Source of the DNA: RGIG7213 sp045544195
GTDB taxonomy: Bacteria; Bacillota; Clostridia; Oscillospirales; CAG-272
Assembly: GCA_045544195.1 (NCBI GenBank)
Contig: JAZPYO010000008.1
Location: 41,264 to 105,263 of the forward strand
Reading direction: 5' to 3'
DNA length: 64,000 nucleotides
Shown here: piece by piece, positions 24,749 to 33,483 of the stretch
Numbering within the stretch: the stretch's first letter is position 1
How the letters are laid out: every line of letters starts with the position of its first letter
Translations under genes and position numbers: made by a program
Notes under the pieces: model-generated
Told to the model about the DNA's origin: nothing
Databases searched by the model: none
Seen by the model: only the letters and a program-made list of their open reading frames with translations

Positions 24749-26236
24749 ATGGTTAGAAAATTATATGATGATGTAAGGGCGAATATATGCGAATATTTCG
24801 CACTCGTCAGAAAAATGGCAATTCCCGTTTTGATATTATCATCAGCTTATGCAGTTTCCTTCTTTGCGATATTCCGTGCAGATTTTTATTATATCGACGA
24901 TATGAGCAGGGCATATCACGGAATGAAGGGCTGGGAGTATTTCAGCAGATATTTGTCAAATATATTCTCACGTTTATTCAGTACGGGAAATTACCTGACG
25001 GACGTTTCTCCACTAACGCAGATATCCGCGTGCGTCCTTCTTGCTTTTGCGGGTATTATATGTCTGTATGCGATCACTGACAAAACGAAATTTTCTGTGT
25101 GGCAATACGTTGCAGCATCATTTTTCGGACTTACGCCGTTCTTTCTTGAATGTATCTCATATAAATACGATTCGGTTTATATGGCGTTTTCGATCTTCAT
25201 TTCAGCCGTGCCGATGCTCTTTTACAAAAAGAATAAGATATTCTACGGCTTTACCGTTTTTGTATGCATTCTGATGATGTGTATGACATATCAGGCAGCA
25301 AGCGGTATTTTGCCGATGCTTACTGTTCTGATAATGGCAAAAATGTGGAACGAAAAACAGTCCAATAAGGATATTATCAAGTTTTTCCTGTCGTCCATCG
25401 TCGGTTATCTTTCAGCACTTGTATTTTTCAAGCTTTTCATTATGCAAAAGGTTGACAATTATGCATCGGGAAATATGCCGTCAGCATCGGGATTTCTCCC
25501 GAATGCCATTGAAAACTACAAGGCGTTTTTTACAAACGTAAAAAATGACCTCAGAGCAGAATGGCTCATTCTTGCAGCGTTGATCGGCGTTTCGTTTGTA
25601 TATGCATTTATCCGCAATTCAAAGCAGAAAAAATATATAGCCGCAATAGTAGCCGTAGCAGCAACGCTTTTGATGATCGCTCTGTGCTTCGGCGCATATC
25701 CGTTTTTGCTTCAGCCCATAATCGCCCCCAGAGCTATGTACGGCTTCGGTGCGATGATATCGCTGTGGGCGATCTATATGGCATCGTCAAAGAAAATATA
25801 TTGGGCAAAGCTCGTAAGCGTTGCGTTGTGCTGGATGTTTGTTGTGTTTGCTTTCTCATACGGAAATGCCCTTGCAAGTCAGAAGCAATATACTGAATAC
25901 CGTATAAGCTCAACGGTGGACGATCTTATACATCTCGGTCTGCTTGACGGTGATGAGGTCAAAAAGGTACAGATCACAGGATCTATCGGTCAGGATATAA
26001 CGATACGGAATATGCCCCAGGATTTTCAGATGATGAACAGACTGATCCCCGTTACCTTCGGAGATTCGGGCTGGCACTGGGGAAGATACGAATTTGAATT
26101 TTATTACGGACTGAAAAACATCGAATTTGATAATTCTATCGATCTTACAACATACGATCTTCCCGTTTTGGAGGATAATATCTATCACACGATAAAAAGT
26201 GACGGTAAGCATATTTTAATACAGTTAAAGCCGTAA
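24749..26236 (+). CDS. GtrII-type glucosyltransferase family membrane protein
   Basis: A 495-residue membrane protein with about ten to eleven spans and a soluble C-terminal domain (~120 residues). The N-terminal 'FRADFYYIDDMSRAYHG' (residues ~42-58), with an acidic pair after the first span, fits the Glucos_trans_II/GtrII group of lipid-linked sugar transferases (GT-C fold). Such enzymes usually modify surface polysaccharides or teichoic acids with sugar from polyprenyl phosphate. No partner genes (gtrA/gtrB) are adjacent, so the substrate is unknown. It is monocistronic, with GGAGAG before its ATG and a strong terminator. Confidence 0.75.
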   Translation: MVRKLYDDVRANICEYFALVRKMAIPVLILSSAYAVSFFAIFRADFYYIDDMSRAYHGMKGWEYFSRYLSNIFSRLFSTGNYLTDVSPLTQISACVLLAFAGIICLYAITDKTKFSVWQYVAASFFGLTPFFLECISYKYDSVYMAFSIFISAVPMLFYKKNKIFYGFTVFVCILMMCMTYQAASGILPMLTVLIMAKMWNEKQSNKDIIKFFLSSIVGYLSALVFFKLFIMQKVDNYASGNMPSASGFLPNAIENYKAFFTNVKNDLRAEWLILAALIGVSFVYAFIRNSKQKKYIAAIVAVAATLLMIALCFGAYPFLLQPIIAPRAMYGFGAMISLWAIYMASSKKIYWAKLVSVALCWMFVVFAFSYGNALASQKQYTEYRISSTVDDLIHLGLLDGDEVKKVQITGSIGQDITIRNMPQDFQMMNRLIPVTFGDSGWHWGRYEFEFYYGLKNIEFDNSIDLTTYDLPVLEDNIYHTIKSDGKHILIQLKP

Positions 26237-26242
26237 AAATAT

Positions 26243-26277
26243 CGGATCTCCCATTATATACGGGAGATCCGTTTTTA
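26243..26277. terminator. Bidirectional intrinsic terminator
   Basis: A perfect 10-bp stem CGGATCTCCC/GGGAGATCCG flanked by A-rich DNA on the left and TTTTT on the right, so it can stop both the GtrII-like gene (+) and the convergent ylmH-like gene (-). Confidence 0.9.
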
Positions 26278-27021
26278 ATTATACTTTTTTATTACTATCC
26301 GCAATTTGCCGCTTCTTGTCGTGCTGTCGGTGATGTGCGAAAAAATAAATCTTCCGTAGCCTCTCACTGAAACTATGTCGTTTTCCTTTAACATCTTGTG
26401 GTTTTGCGACAGCTCGGCGCTGTTAATGAACACCTTACCGCCCTGTATCAGCGATACGGCATCGCTCCTTGATATATTGTATACAGAGGAAATAACGGCA
26501 TCTGTTCTGTTGCCCGCTGAAATGACCGTCATCTCCTCGGGCTGCGCTATTGCAAACGGCGGAAGAGCTTCAACCGTCATACATTTCACTTTTGTATTTT
26601 TTACCGTTTTAAGCTCGGAAATAATGTACTGAGCCATATTTTCCATTATGAATACAAAGCAGGAGTTTTCGTGTATTATCAGATCTCCGAGAACAGACCG
26701 CTCAATGCCCGTATTGATAAGCGCGCCTAGATAGTCGCGGTGGGTAAGAGTGTCTGCAAATTTCGGCGCTATTGGTGAAATATTCATCCATACGGCAGGC
26801 AATTCAAGCTCTGCACCGTACAGATATTCCTCACCGAATACGGCTATTTTTCTTTCCGAGCCTTCATAACCGCCGCAAAGACGGCTGAACGGTATTCCGC
26901 TTTTTATAAGCAGGCTTTGCATCTGAAGATCAAGAAAGTCGGAAAATACGACGGAATATATTTTATCGCATCTGCCCGAAAGCTCCTCAAAGTGCTTAAT
27001 AATGATGTTGTTGTTTTGCAA
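26275..27021 (-). CDS. YlmH family S4-domain RNA-binding protein
   Basis: A 248-residue protein with the YlmH layout: an N-terminal domain of ~170 residues, including a segment 'HRDYLGALINTGIERSVLGD' (about 94-113) that is highly typical, and a C-terminal S4 domain (SRSDAVSLIQGGKVFINSAE, 183 onwards). YlmH proteins bind RNA; B. subtilis YlmH acts in ribosome rescue, and the gene is often in the division cluster (ylmD-H). Here it is alone, outside that cluster. The start is TTG (27021), after GAGGTGATCC. Confidence 0.88.
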   Translation of the reverse strand: MQNNNIIIKHFEELSGRCDKIYSVVFSDFLDLQMQSLLIKSGIPFSRLCGGYEGSERKIAVFGEEYLYGAELELPAVWMNISPIAPKFADTLTHRDYLGALINTGIERSVLGDLIIHENSCFVFIMENMAQYIISELKTVKNTKVKCMTVEALPPFAIAQPEEMTVISAGNRTDAVISSVYNISRSDAVSLIQGGKVFINSAELSQNHKMLKENDIVSVRGYGRFIFSHITDSTTRSGKLRIVIKKYN

Positions 27022-27038
27022 AGGATCACCTCATAAAA

Positions 27039-27067
27039 ATTATATATCGTTTGCTTTAAAAAGTCAA
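27039..27067 (-). promoter_or_regulatory. Sigma-A promoter of the ylmH-like gene
   Basis: On the minus strand TTGACT (27067-27062) and TATAAT (27044-27039) with 17-bp spacing, just 18 bp before the TTG start, so the leader is very short. Confidence 0.8.
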
Positions 27068-27096
27068 CCGTAATATCAGAATTAACAAACAATCTA

Positions 27097-27125
27097 TTGT
27101 AATTCGGTAAATTTTGGGTTATAAT
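27097..27125 (+). promoter_or_regulatory. Sigma-A promoter of the fucO-like gene
   Basis: TTGTAA (27097-27102) and TATAAT (27120-27125) with 17-bp spacing. It supports starting the dehydrogenase at the ATG at 27168 and not further upstream. Confidence 0.75.
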
Positions 27126-27167
27126 AAAGACAGCGAAAGCAATAAATTTGAAAGGAACGTATTCAAA

Positions 27168-28316
27168 ATGAACAGATTTGTACTTAATGAAACGTCTTAC
27201 CACGGTGCAGGAGCTATCACGGCTATTCCTGAGGAGATCAAGGCAAGAGGCTTTAAAAAGGTGTTTGTAGCATCAGACCCCGATCTTGTAAAATTCGGTG
27301 TTTCTGCAAAGGTTACAGACCTTCTTGAAAAAGCAGGTATCCCTTACACTCTTTTCACCGATATAAAGCCAAATCCCACTATTGAAAATGTTCAGGCGGG
27401 GGTTTCTTCGTTCAAGGCATGCGGCGCTGACTGCATAGTTGCCATCGGCGGCGGCTCGTCGATAGATACGGCAAAGGCAGTCGGAATAGTTATCGCCAAC
27501 CCCGAATTTGCGGATGTCCGCTCACTTGAGGGAGTTGCTCCGACAAAGAACAAGTGCGTTCCGATACTTGCAGTTCCCACAACGGCGGGAACGGCGGCAG
27601 AGGTTACGATAAACTACGTTATAACAGACGTTGAGAAAAATCGCAAAATGGTTTGCGTTGACGTTCACGATATTCCCGTCGTGGCATTTATCGACCCTGA
27701 TATGATGTCAACTATGCCCAAGGGCTTGACAGCAGCTACAGGTATGGATGCACTGACTCACGCAATTGAAGGATATATAACAAAAGGCGCGTGGGAGCTT
27801 TCCGATATGTTCCACCTGAAAGCTATCGAGATCATCTCAAGAAGCCTCAGAGCAGCAGTTGAAGGCACAGCAGACGGCAGAGAGGGCATGGCTCTCGGTC
27901 AGTACGTTGCAGGTATGGGATTTTCCAACGTAGGACTTGGTATAGTTCACTCGATGGCGCATCCGCTCGGAGCATTGTATGACACTCCCCACGGCGTTGC
28001 AAATGCGATAATTCTTCCTACGGTAATGGAATATAACGCATCTGAAACGGGCGATAAGTATAAGTATATCGCAAAGGCTATGGGCGTTCACGGAACGGAA
28101 AATATGTCAGTTGATGAGTATCGTAAGGCAGCAGTTGACGCGGTAAAGAAGTTGTCGCTTGATGTCGGAATACCTGCCGATCTTAAGGATATCGTTAAAA
28201 AAGAGGATATTCCTTTCTTGGCGCAGTCCGCTTATGACGATGCGTGCCGCCCCGGAAACCCGAAGGACACGAGTGTTGAGGACATTACAGCGCTTTACGA
28301 AGCACTGATGAAATAA
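27168..28316 (+). CDS. fucO: Lactaldehyde reductase (1,2-propanediol oxidoreductase), iron-dependent ADH family
   Basis: A 382-residue group III alcohol dehydrogenase, very similar in many blocks to E. coli FucO: IAIGGGSSIDTAKA (NAD-binding), NPEFADVRSLEG, VPTTAGTAAEVTINYVITD, GMDALTHAIEGYITKGAWEL and GMGFSNVGLG. The metal ligands are Asp and His in 'GMDALTHAI', then His in 'MAHPLG' and 'DTPHG'. It reduces L-lactaldehyde to 1,2-propanediol during anaerobic fucose or rhamnose breakdown. No sugar pathway genes are nearby. Start ATG with AAAGGAA upstream. Confidence 0.93.
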   Translation: MNRFVLNETSYHGAGAITAIPEEIKARGFKKVFVASDPDLVKFGVSAKVTDLLEKAGIPYTLFTDIKPNPTIENVQAGVSSFKACGADCIVAIGGGSSIDTAKAVGIVIANPEFADVRSLEGVAPTKNKCVPILAVPTTAGTAAEVTINYVITDVEKNRKMVCVDVHDIPVVAFIDPDMMSTMPKGLTAATGMDALTHAIEGYITKGAWELSDMFHLKAIEIISRSLRAAVEGTADGREGMALGQYVAGMGFSNVGLGIVHSMAHPLGALYDTPHGVANAIILPTVMEYNASETGDKYKYIAKAMGVHGTENMSVDEYRKAAVDAVKKLSLDVGIPADLKDIVKKEDIPFLAQSAYDDACRPGNPKDTSVEDITALYEALMK

Positions 28317-28331
28317 AAGGCAGAGGTTACT

Positions 28332-28895
28332 ATGAAGATAATTACGGGCAGCGCAAGAGGCTGCGCGCTTACCACTCTTGAGGGAGAGGAAACACGCCCC
28401 ACACTGCAAAGAATAAAGGAAACGGTTTTTAGCTCGATACAGTTTGAAATAGAGGGCAGAAGCGTTCTTGATCTGTTTGCAGGATCAGGTCAGATGGGGC
28501 TTGAGGCTCTGTCAAGAGGGGCAGAGAATGCAGTTTTGTGCGATATGTCAAAGCAAGCGTGCGATATCATACGCCAGAATGCTCAGAAGACAAAGCTGTA
28601 TCAGAAATGCAAGATAATGAATCTTGATTATAAGGAGTATATCAGGGCGGCATCAAATTCAGGACGGAAATACGGAATAATATTTCTTGATCCGCCGTAC
28701 GCATCGGATATTCTGCCCGACGCTCTTGAAAGACTGTATAAGTCGGATATGGTGCAGGACGATGCGATAGTGCTGTGCGAAACGGAAAGTGAAGCTTTCC
28801 TGTCCGACAATCCGAAAATACTCGAAATGTACGATGAGGTCAAAACGTACAAATGCGGTAGAGTATATTACTACCGATTAAAAAAGAAAGCATAA
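28332..28895 (+). CDS. rsmD: 16S rRNA (guanine(966)-N2)-methyltransferase RsmD
   Basis: A 187-residue SAM-dependent Rossmann methyltransferase. The N-terminus (MKIITGSARGCAL) and 'RPTLQRIKETVFSSIQ' are RsmD-specific; 'VLDLFAGSGQMGLEALSRGA' is the SAM-binding loop, and 'FLDPPYAS' is the catalytic N-x2-amine motif (D-P-P-Y). It lies 15 bp after fucO, so it may share its promoter, and is followed by a terminator. The usual neighbour coaD is not here. Confidence 0.93.
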   Translation: MKIITGSARGCALTTLEGEETRPTLQRIKETVFSSIQFEIEGRSVLDLFAGSGQMGLEALSRGAENAVLCDMSKQACDIIRQNAQKTKLYQKCKIMNLDYKEYIRAASNSGRKYGIIFLDPPYASDILPDALERLYKSDMVQDDAIVLCETESEAFLSDNPKILEMYDEVKTYKCGRVYYYRLKKKA

Positions 28896-28896
28896 G

Positions 28897-28943
28897 AAAA
28901 ACGCTTCCTTGCCGTTTCAACGGTTTGGAAGCGTTTATTTTGT
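28897..28943. terminator. Bidirectional intrinsic terminator
   Basis: AAACGCTTCC (28899-28908) pairs with GGAAGCGTTT (28927-28936), with an 18-base loop that contains a smaller CCGTTT/AACGG stem; A-rich on the left, TTTATTTTG on the right. It lies between the convergent rsmD and amidohydrolase genes. Confidence 0.8.
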
Positions 28944-28946
28944 GTT

Positions 28947-29741
28947 TCAAAGACCTAACAGCCTTTGTGCCGATGCACCGAGAATGTCGGTTTTTTCTTT
29001 GTCGGTCAATGGCATAGAACAGATATTTTCTATTTCCTTTTTCGCATTGCTCCACGGACTGTCAGAGCCGAAAAGTATCTTTTCGCTACCGTGGCTTTTT
29101 ACAATGCGTATAAATTGCTCCTCTTTGTAATATTCCGTTCCCATAGACGTGTCAAGATAGATCTTCGTGCCTACAAGGTATTTTTCAACATCATCCCACT
29201 GCGCGTGTCCGCCCAAATGCGCGGCGATAATAACTCCGCCCTGCATTTCGTCGATCACGGATCTGAATGCCTTGGGACTTGAACGGAACGGCGCTTTATA
29301 TGCCGGGTCTGCCCCTGCGTGAAACATCAGCATAAGCCCTTTGGATAAGGCGTAATCATATAATTTCAGCATATTTTTATCATCGACATTGAACGCTTGG
29401 TATTCCGGGTGCAGCTTTATACCCTTCAAGCCGAGAGAACAAATGCAGTCAATATCTTTTTTGTAATCGTCCGTTTGCGGATGTATTCCGCCGAAGGATA
29501 TGATCCTGCCGTCAGTTACGCTTTTTGCAAATTCATTCGTGCGTTCAAATTGCGATATTTTTGTCAAAACGGGCATAGCTACGGAAACATCTATGCCCCA
29601 TTCGTCCATTCTCGATAAAAGCTCGCTTTTTGAGCCGTACGTTACGGGATGATAAAGATAGTCTATCTGCTCTGCTAAAGACGTTATTGCGCGCTTTGCT
29701 ATCGCATCGGGGAAAATGTGTGTGTGAAAGTCTATTATCAT
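28947..29741 (-). CDS. Amidohydrolase family protein (TIM-barrel metal-dependent hydrolase)
   Basis: A 264-residue amidohydrolase_2-type TIM barrel. Metal and active-site motifs appear in order: DFHTH (residues ~4-8), GIKLHPEYQ, MFHAGAD, IAAHLGG and FGSDSPW. The actual substrate is unknown; relatives include decarboxylases such as ACMSD and lactonases. The start chosen (29741) overlaps the stop of the esterase gene by four bases and gives MIIDFHTHIFPDAIAKRA as its start; a 17-codon longer frame is less likely. It is the last gene of the seven-gene operon. Confidence 0.88.
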   Translation of the reverse strand: MIIDFHTHIFPDAIAKRAITSLAEQIDYLYHPVTYGSKSELLSRMDEWGIDVSVAMPVLTKISQFERTNEFAKSVTDGRIISFGGIHPQTDDYKKDIDCICSLGLKGIKLHPEYQAFNVDDKNMLKLYDYALSKGLMLMFHAGADPAYKAPFRSSPKAFRSVIDEMQGGVIIAAHLGGHAQWDDVEKYLVGTKIYLDTSMGTEYYKEEQFIRIVKSHGSEKILFGSDSPWSNAKKEIENICSMPLTDKEKTDILGASAQRLLGL

Positions 29742-30568
29742 TTGTTTTCGTTCATCATAACGTTCATCCATTTGACTGACATATCGAACCATACCTCAGC
29801 TTCACGGTTTATGAACATTTCGCCGTTGAGAGACGTCTGCTCGTTTGAAAGGGAAAGACCGTGACAGCCCTTCGTGAATATATGCATTTCAAACGGAACG
29901 TTATTGCGTCTTAACGCGCTTGCCATAAGAAGTGAGTTTTCAACGGGAACACAGTTATCCTCAAATGTGTGCCAGATGAAAGCAGGAGCGCTTTGCGCGT
30001 GTACCTGATTTTCTATTGAGTATTTTTCCACACCGTACGTTTTTTTCATTTTGTCGCCTATAACGTTATCGATGCTTCCTCTGTGAGCATGCTTGCCGCC
30101 TGTTATAACGGGATATGCAAGGACAGTGCCGGCTACCTTACCCTCGTCTGCGGTAAAGCCGCACTGCGCTTTAAGCTCCTCATCGTTCCAGAATGTACCG
30201 AGCGCTGCGCACAAATGACCGCCTGCGGAAAAGCCTACTGCGAATATCTGATTCGGATCGATATTGTATTCCTCTGCGTGATCCTTTATGAATTTTACAG
30301 ATAATAATGCATCTATCAGAGGGCGGGGAAATACCGCCTTGCTTTTTAATGAATATCTTAATACGAATGCGTTGAAGCCCTTGTTCATATAAGCAAGCGC
30401 TATCGGCTCTGCCTCTCTGTCAGAGCATACCTCGTAGCCACCGCCGGGTAAAACGAGCATACAGGGACGCTTTTTGTAGGTGTATTCGGGCGATCTGTCG
30501 TGCAGATAGCTTGTAAGGACAACACCTTCATCAGACGGAATGGGATAAAAGACTTTTTCGTGTATCAT
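29738..30568 (-). CDS. Alpha/beta-hydrolase, acetyl esterase/xylan esterase-like
   Basis: A 276-residue alpha/beta-hydrolase. 'LVLPGGGYEVCSDRE' (residues ~38-52) is the oxyanion motif, GFSAGG contains the nucleophile Ser, Asp in 'FEDNCVP' and His in 'GCHGLSL' complete the triad. The order and length fit the BD-FAE / acetyl-xylan esterase-like group; no signal peptide is seen, so it acts in the cytoplasm. The ATG at 30568 is chosen because AAAGGAAG precedes it. It overlaps the amidohydrolase by 4 bp. Confidence 0.88.
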   Translation of the reverse strand: MIHEKVFYPIPSDEGVVLTSYLHDRSPEYTYKKRPCMLVLPGGGYEVCSDREAEPIALAYMNKGFNAFVLRYSLKSKAVFPRPLIDALLSVKFIKDHAEEYNIDPNQIFAVGFSAGGHLCAALGTFWNDEELKAQCGFTADEGKVAGTVLAYPVITGGKHAHRGSIDNVIGDKMKKTYGVEKYSIENQVHAQSAPAFIWHTFEDNCVPVENSLLMASALRRNNVPFEMHIFTKGCHGLSLSNEQTSLNGEMFINREAEVWFDMSVKWMNVMMNENK

Positions 30569-30587
30569 TTTCAATTCTTCCTTTCTT

Positions 30588-31388
30588 TTATTCAAAAATA
30601 TCTTCATCGACCTGCTGCAAGGACGGATAAATAAAATCAGGTCTTGCGTTCGGGCTTGCCTGCAATGCTTCTGTCTCTGTTGCCTCGCCCGTTAATACGA
30701 GCGTGCTCGTTATTCCGTGTGAGGCGCCCATTGCAATATCGGTATACAGCCTGTCGCCGAATATGCACATATCGTTTTTGTCGATACCCGTTATTTCGCA
30801 TATCATATCAACGGTCTCTTTGTGCGGCTTTCCGAAATACCGCGGGCTTTTGCCCGTTGATGCTGTAACTGCGGCGCATATAGCACCGCTGTCGGGAATG
30901 TATCCGTCCTTTACAGGACAGTTCAGATCGGGGTGGGTTGACAGAAATTCCGCGCCCTGACGGATAAATCTGCAAGCGTGATTCAGCTTGTTGTATGTAA
31001 GAGTTTTATCAAAGCTGACAACAACTATATCTGCATTGCCGTTTTCGTTTGTAAGCTGAACGCCGTAGGTGCAAAAGCACTCCTCAAGCTCGGGTGTGCC
31101 GAGAAGATATACACTCTTGCCCTTTCTGTATTTTGTGAGAAAGGCTGCGCAAACGTCGGCAGACGAAAGTATTTCATCCTTTGTTGCCTCAAAGCCCATT
31201 CTGTTGAGCTTGTCAAGGTATACCCTTACGTTCTGTGATGCGTTATTTGTGAAAAAAAGCACTTTTTTTCCCGCTTTTCTCAGTCTGTGAATGAACGATA
31301 CGGCAAACGGGAAAACGGTATTTTCAAGATATACCGTGCCGTCCATATCGAAAATATACAGCTTTTTGCTTTTCAGTATTTCGTTCAT
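30588..31388 (-). CDS. HAD-IIA family hydrolase (NagD/p-nitrophenylphosphatase-like)
   Basis: A 266-residue HAD phosphatase with type IIA cap. Motifs: FDMDGTVYL (residues ~14-22, catalytic Asp), FFTNNAS (motif II), 'GKPHKE' (motif III Lys) and 'IFGDRLYTDIAMG' (motif IV). Family members remove phosphate from sugar phosphates or nucleotides; the specific substrate is unknown. Its start overlaps the stop of the pantothenate kinase gene by 4 bp, which puts both in one operon. Confidence 0.9.
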   Translation of the reverse strand: MNEILKSKKLYIFDMDGTVYLENTVFPFAVSFIHRLRKAGKKVLFFTNNASQNVRVYLDKLNRMGFEATKDEILSSADVCAAFLTKYRKGKSVYLLGTPELEECFCTYGVQLTNENGNADIVVVSFDKTLTYNKLNHACRFIRQGAEFLSTHPDLNCPVKDGYIPDSGAICAAVTASTGKSPRYFGKPHKETVDMICEITGIDKNDMCIFGDRLYTDIAMGASHGITSTLVLTGEATETEALQASPNARPDFIYPSLQQVDEDIFE

Positions 31389-32221
31389 TGTCTTTTACCG
31401 TCTAACAGAGCCGTGCCTATTACAGTGCCGAATTCCGAATTTTTCGGAATTATGAAATTTACTCCGAAAAGTGAAGAAAGCTCCTTGAATATCCCCGCTG
31501 ATTGCGGTATTCTCGTCATATGTCCTGTGAGGACTATATCCTTTATGCCGTGTGTTCTTGCGGCGAAAATGCTCATCATACCTGCCGTTTCAAATACAAG
31601 GTTGATAAGACCCAGAGCAATATCGCCCTTTGTTGCAAGGTCGCTCAGCTTGCCGAAGTTTGCCGCCGTTATGTTGTCTGAAAGTCCGATGTCCTTCTGT
31701 GTCATATCCTTTACTCGAAGATCGACATGCTCTATATTTCCATCTGCGGCAAGCATTACGGTAGATTCGATGCTGTCAATGCCGAGCATTTTTTTAGCAA
31801 GACCCGACAGCGTGCCGCCGCCGACACCCGTACCGCCGAGATATTCAAAGGCGTAATTGCCGTTTTTCATCGTTGCGTGTGTTATCGATGTACCTGTTCC
31901 CATGCTTACGACTATCGCATCGTCAAGCCCTGAAAGATACAGTCCGCCAAGCCCTACGCTTTCAAATTCGGGAACGTGGCAGCATTCAAGACCGTATATC
32001 GGCTTTGAAAGAAACGAAGAGCCTACGCCTGTTATCATCACACGCTTTATGTCAGAAAGCTCAAGCTCGTTTTCCTGGGTGAATTTTCCGAACGCACCGT
32101 ATACCGATGTTATAGGGTCGGTAGCTTTTACGGACGTCGGCATTATGAGATTTTTGTTTTCGTCAAATCCGACGATCTTTGTAGTGCTTCCGCCTACGTC
32201 TATTCCGATTACTGTTTTCAT
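31385..32221 (-). CDS. coaW: Type II pantothenate kinase
   Basis: A 278-residue ASKHA-fold kinase with phosphate-1 loop 'GIDVGGSTTKIVGF' (residues ~5-18), 'MGTGTSITHA' and 'YLGGTGVGGGTL' motifs typical of eukaryote-like type II PanK, as in staphylococcal CoaW. It phosphorylates pantothenate in the first step of coenzyme A synthesis. The gene follows ahcY by 11 bp and overlaps the HAD gene by 4 bp. Confidence 0.9.
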   Translation of the reverse strand: MKTVIGIDVGGSTTKIVGFDENKNLIMPTSVKATDPITSVYGAFGKFTQENELELSDIKRVMITGVGSSFLSKPIYGLECCHVPEFESVGLGGLYLSGLDDAIVVSMGTGTSITHATMKNGNYAFEYLGGTGVGGGTLSGLAKKMLGIDSIESTVMLAADGNIEHVDLRVKDMTQKDIGLSDNITAANFGKLSDLATKGDIALGLINLVFETAGMMSIFAARTHGIKDIVLTGHMTRIPQSAGIFKELSSLFGVNFIIPKNSEFGTVIGTALLDGKRQ

Positions 32222-32232
32222 ATGGCGCTCCT

Positions 32233-33468
32233 TTATGCGTTAAGGTATTTTTCCTGCTTTTCGGTGAGGACGTCTATTTCATCACCGCAGGCTCTGAGCT
32301 TTTCAAGCGCAACATAGCGGTCGATCTGTTGCGGTACGCTGTAAAGGTCGACAGGCATATTTCTGCCGTTCTTCGCAAGATATTCAAGGCATTTAGCCTG
32401 AATAGCAAATGACATATCCATGATCTCCGCAGGGTGTCCGTTGCCTGATGCAAGGTTTACAAGTCTGCCCTCGGCAAGAAGGTTTATTATTCTTCCGTCC
32501 GGCATCTGATAGCCTGTGATATTCGGCTTTCTTTCCCAGACCTTTACTGCCTTTTGGCAGAGCGCCTTTTTGTCTATTTCAACATCGAAGTGACCTGAGT
32601 TTGCAAGAAGAACTCCGTCCTTCATACAGTCAAAATGCTCTGCTGTTATTACATCGCAGCAGCCTGTCAGCGTTACGAATAGATCGCCCAGCGGAGCTGC
32701 CTTTGCCATAGGCATTACGGTGAAGCCGTCCATTTTAGCCTCAATAGCCTTTACGGGATCTATCTCGGTTACGATAACGACAGCCCCCATACCCTTTGCG
32801 CGCATAGCAAAGCCCTTGCCGCACCAGCCGTATCCGCCGACAACAACGGTTTTGCCCGCTATTATAAGGTTTGTTGTGTTCATTATTCCGTCAAGCGTTG
32901 ATTGACCTGTGCCGTAGCGGTTGTCGAAAAGATGCTTGCAGTCGGCATCGTTTACGTCCATCATGGTGTAATCAAGCTCTCCGCGCGCCTTGCGCGCTTT
33001 CAAACGGTGTATGCCCGTTGTCGTTTCCTCACATCCGCCGATAAGCTCCTTGCCGTACTGTCTGCACTTGCCGTGAAGGAGATTTATAAAGTCGCCGCCG
33101 TCATCGATTATAAGATGCGGGCAGAATGACAGCGTTTTTTCAAGGTGACGCTCGTAATCCTCATCGCTTACGCCGTGAATGGCGTTTACCTCAAAGCCGA
33201 GATGGGCAAGGCCTGCTGCAACATCGTCCTGTGTTGAAAGGGGATTGCAGCCCGTGACATATACCTCAGCGCCGCCTGCCTTGAGAACGGTTGCAAGGTA
33301 CGCCGTTTTTGCTTCAAGGTGTATTGACATTGATATTCTCAAGTCTTTAAACGGCTGATTTTTTATGAAATCCGCTTTTATCGCATTGAGAAGCGGCATA
33401 TATGACGCTACCCATTCTATCTTGTCAATTCCCGAGCTGTATAAGCCTATATCTTTTATTTCACTCAT
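32233..33468 (-). CDS. ahcY: Adenosylhomocysteinase (S-adenosylhomocysteine hydrolase)
   Basis: A 411-residue protein, the short form that lacks the ~40-residue insert of the mammalian and proteobacterial enzymes and resembles archaeal and Thermotoga forms. 'SMSIHLEAKTAYLA' (residues ~46-59), 'DDGGDF', 'RYGTGQSTLDGI' (reads N-R-Y-G-T-G-Q-S) and the NAD-binding 'VVVGGYGWCGKGFAMRAKGMGA' region (longer than quoted) are clear. It reversibly splits SAH into adenosine and homocysteine, keeping methyltransferases active. It starts 15 bp after the ATPase gene, within the same operon. Confidence 0.93.
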   Translation of the reverse strand: MSEIKDIGLYSSGIDKIEWVASYMPLLNAIKADFIKNQPFKDLRISMSIHLEAKTAYLATVLKAGGAEVYVTGCNPLSTQDDVAAGLAHLGFEVNAIHGVSDEDYERHLEKTLSFCPHLIIDDGGDFINLLHGKCRQYGKELIGGCEETTTGIHRLKARKARGELDYTMMDVNDADCKHLFDNRYGTGQSTLDGIMNTTNLIIAGKTVVVGGYGWCGKGFAMRAKGMGAVVIVTEIDPVKAIEAKMDGFTVMPMAKAAPLGDLFVTLTGCCDVITAEHFDCMKDGVLLANSGHFDVEIDKKALCQKAVKVWERKPNITGYQMPDGRIINLLAEGRLVNLASGNGHPAEIMDMSFAIQAKCLEYLAKNGRNMPVDLYSVPQQIDRYVALEKLRACGDEIDVLTEKQEKYLNA

Positions 33469-33483
33469 TTTTTATTGCTCCTT

